From NCBI GenBank assembly GCA_045611635.1, contig JAZKXL010000069.1:1-7218 (forward strand): DNA of 7,218 nt. Reading direction: 5' to 3'. The notes under the pieces are model-generated. The model worked only from the letters and a program-made list of their open reading frames with translations, had not been told where the DNA came from and did not search any database. This document shows positions 5,364 through 7,218 of the stretch, piece after piece (the stretch's first letter is position 1; every line of letters begins with the position of its first letter). Made by a program: the position numbers and the translations under genes. Source of the stretch: Fimenecus sp045611635 (GTDB taxonomy: Bacteria > Bacillota > Clostridia > Oscillospirales > Acutalibacteraceae).

Positions 5364-7218
5364 TTATTTTGCAACGATATTTACAAGTTTACCCTTAACG
5401 TAGATTTCCTTGATAATATTCTTGCCTTCAAGCTCTGCTGCCACTTTTTCATCTGCTTTAGCAAGTGCTATAGCGTCAGCTTGTTCAATGTCAGCAGGTA
5501 CATTAAGCTTTGCACGGATTTTACCATTGATTTGAACAACAATTTCAATAGTTTCATCAATGCACTTTGCTTCGTCAAATGTTGGCCATACACCATCAGC
5601 AGCCATCATTTTACCATAACCGCAAACCTCCCACAATTCTTCAGTAACGTGAGGAGCAAATGGGTTAACAAGTAAAAGAAGTGCTTTAAGTTCAGCACGA
5701 TTGATTTCGCCCTTTGTGTAAATTGCATTGAGAAGTGTCATAAGTGCTGCAATTGCTGTATTGTATTTAAGAGTTTCAATATCTTCAGTAACCTTTTTAA
5801 TTGTTTTGTGGAATGAAGATGAAAGTTCTTTTGAGAAATCATCACCATCTACAAGAATTTCTTGAAGATTCCAAATTCTATCAACAAATCTCTTACAGCC
5901 CTTAACTGAATTTTCTGACCAAGGGGCTGCTTGCTCATAGTCACCCATAAAGAGTACGTATGTACGAAGAACATCAGCGCCGAACACGTCAACAACTTCG
6001 TTAGGGTCAATAACATTACCACGAGATTTACTCATTTTAACCCCATCAGGACCTAAGATAAGACCCTGTGCTGTTCTTTTTGCGTATGGCTCAGCACCTG
6101 GTACTGCACCGATGTCATAAAGGAATTTATGCCAGAAACGAGAATAAATAAGGTGACGAGTAACGTGCTCCATACCACCGTTGTACCAGTCAACTGGCAT
6201 CCAATAGTTAAGTTTATCCATGTCAGCAAGAGCGCTGTCATTATGTGGGCCAATGTATCTTAAGAAATACCATGATGAACCTGCCCATTGTGGCATTGTA
6301 TCAGTTTCTCTCTTTGCGTCGCCACCACATTTTGGACACTTGCAATTTACATAAGAATCAATCTTTGCAAGTGGGCTTTCACCGTCAGTACCTGGAGCAA
6401 AGTTTTCAACATCAGGAAGTCTTAATGGAAGCTCTTCATAAGGCACAGCAACCATACCACACTTGTCACAGTGAACGATTGGAATAGGCTCACCCCAATA
6501 ACGTTGACGGTTAAATGCCCAGTCCTTCATCTTGTACTGAACGCCACCTTCACCGATGCCTTTAGCTTGTAAGAAGTCAATCATTTTTGCGATTGATTCT
6601 TTCTTATTGTCCATACCGTTAAGGAAATCAGAGTTAACCATTTCACCGTCACCTGCATAAGCAGCTTCGCTAATGTTACCACCCTTAATAACCTCAATAA
6701 TGTCAATACCGAATTTCTTTGCGAAATCATAGTCACGGTCGTCGTGTGCAGGAACAGCCATAATAGCGCCTGTACCGTAGCCCATCATAACATAGTCAGA
6801 TATGTAAATTGGAATATCTTTACCGTTTACAGGGTTCTTTGCAGTAATACCTGCAATCTTAACACCTGTCTTATCTTTTACAAGCTGTGTACGCTCAAAC
6901 TCAGTTTTCTTTGCACATTCAGTACGATATGCAAGGATTTCGTCCATATTAGAAATCTTATCAGCATATTTATCAATGATTGGATGCTCAGGAGCCATAA
7001 CCATAAATGTTACACCGAAAAGAGTATCAGGACGAGTTGTGTAAATCTTCAATTCTTCAGGAATTTCGTTAAGATTGAAGTTAACGAATGCACCACGAGA
7101 TTTACCAATCCAGTTAACTTGTTGAAGCTTAATATTTGGAAGATAATCAACATCATTTAAGCCCTCAAGAAGCTTGTCAGCATACTCAGTAATTCTTAAG
7201 TACCAAACATCTTTGGAT
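5364..7218 (-). CDS. leuS: Leucyl-tRNA synthetase, N-terminus cut by window edge
   Basis: This class Ia synthetase charges tRNA-Leu with leucine and edits mischarged products in the cytoplasm. The frame is open to the right edge: 617 codons are visible, beginning SKDVWYLRITEYADKLLEGL. An ORF starting at the TTG at 7052 would begin inside the gene, so that is not a real start. Roughly 180-190 N-terminal residues, including the HIGH motif, lie outside. Visible domains, numbered from the edge: NWIGKSRGA (35-43), the editing domain with TTRPDTLFG (60-68) and GYGTGAIMAVPAHDDRDYDF (146-165, with the conserved Asp residues), RQRYWGEPIP (237-246), a cysteine-rich knuckle (C250, C253, C292, C294, C297), WYNGGMEH (344-351), KMSKS (394-398, encoded at 6038-6024), the anticodon-binding domain with NPFAPHVTEELW (518-529), and the C-terminal domain with VVQINGKIRAKL (560-571). 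Catalytic and editing motifs are intact. The cysteine knuckle is a probable zinc site; as I recall, E. coli and B. subtilis LeuRS lack these cysteines here. Confidence 0.98.
   Translation of the reverse strand, partial: SKDVWYLRITEYADKLLEGLNDVDYLPNIKLQQVNWIGKSRGAFVNFNLNEIPEELKIYTTRPDTLFGVTFMVMAPEHPIIDKYADKISNMDEILAYRTECAKKTEFERTQLVKDKTGVKIAGITAKNPVNGKDIPIYISDYVMMGYGTGAIMAVPAHDDRDYDFAKKFGIDIIEVIKGGNISEAAYAGDGEMVNSDFLNGMDNKKESIAKMIDFLQAKGIGEGGVQYKMKDWAFNRQRYWGEPIPIVHCDKCGMVAVPYEELPLRLPDVENFAPGTDGESPLAKIDSYVNCKCPKCGGDAKRETDTMPQWAGSSWYFLRYIGPHNDSALADMDKLNYWMPVDWYNGGMEHVTRHLIYSRFWHKFLYDIGAVPGAEPYAKRTAQGLILGPDGVKMSKSRGNVIDPNEVVDVFGADVLRTYVLFMGDYEQAAPWSENSVKGCKRFVDRIWNLQEILVDGDDFSKELSSSFHKTIKKVTEDIETLKYNTAIAALMTLLNAIYTKGEINRAELKALLLLVNPFAPHVTEELWEVCGYGKMMAADGVWPTFDEAKCIDETIEIVVQINGKIRAKLNVPADIEQADAIALAKADEKVAAELEGKNIIKEIYVKGKLVNIVAK

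Noticed and set aside
5286..5675. Plus-strand open frame of 129 codons spanning the hairpin
   Set aside because: It overlaps the rlmA start and the leuS C-terminus in antisense and shows no family features.
5364..7052. leuS read as a complete 562-codon gene starting at TTG 7052
   Set aside because: The frame continues without a stop to the window edge, and the upstream residues (WYLRITEYAD, NWIGKSRG) are conserved LeuRS sequence.
6744..7160. Plus-strand open frame of 138 codons
   Set aside because: It is entirely antisense to the leuS editing domain, rich in Cys, Asn and His, and has no recognisable motif.

Overview
The window is an AT-rich stretch in which every supportable gene lies on the minus strand, so transcription runs from the right edge (7218) to the left edge (1). 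Gene content, base composition, ribosome-binding sites close to AGGAGG and protein sequence flavour suggest a low-GC Gram-positive anaerobe of the Clostridia type. This is an inference; no rRNA or other decisive marker is present.

Layout in the order of transcription: (1) leuS, leucyl-tRNA synthetase, with its N-terminus cut off by the right edge (7218-5364). (2) A short gap holding a GC-rich perfect inverted repeat (5330-5349). (3) rlmA-like 23S rRNA guanine-N1 methyltransferase (5308-4502). (4) A metal-dependent cyclase / kynurenine-formamidase-like hydrolase (4461-3853). (5, 6) A pair of half-size chromate-transporter-family proteins overlapping by ATGA (3811-3263 and 3266-2697). (7) rlmD/rlmCD-like 23S rRNA uracil-C5 methyltransferase (2684-1338). 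(8) A NimA-like / pyridoxamine-phosphate-oxidase-fold flavoprotein (1327-839). (9) A HAD-superfamily hydrolase running off the left edge (829-1).

The gaps are 55, 40, 41, -4, 12, 10 and 9 nt, so genes 3-9 look like one operon, possibly continuing from leuS. At the last three junctions the stop codon of the upstream gene is built into the Shine-Dalgarno sequence of the next one (TAAGGA, TAGGAG, TAAGGAG). Together with the ATGA overlap of the transporter pair, this gives four consecutive junctions arranged for translational coupling. No intergenic stretch exceeds 55 nt. I see no tRNA, CRISPR array, insertion sequence or convincing rho-independent terminator, and no promoter I would defend.

Functionally the window mixes translation genes (leuS and two 23S rRNA methyltransferases whose Gram-positive relatives can modify neighbouring bases of helix 35) with a small accessory block (cyclase plus CHR transporter pair) and two enzymes of unknown substrate. 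I did not find a clearly new biological system. The items most worth a second look are the palindromic repeat, the chain of stop/Shine-Dalgarno fusions, the rlmA/rlmD pairing, the cyclase-CHR pairing and the HAD protein with an unusually large cap region.
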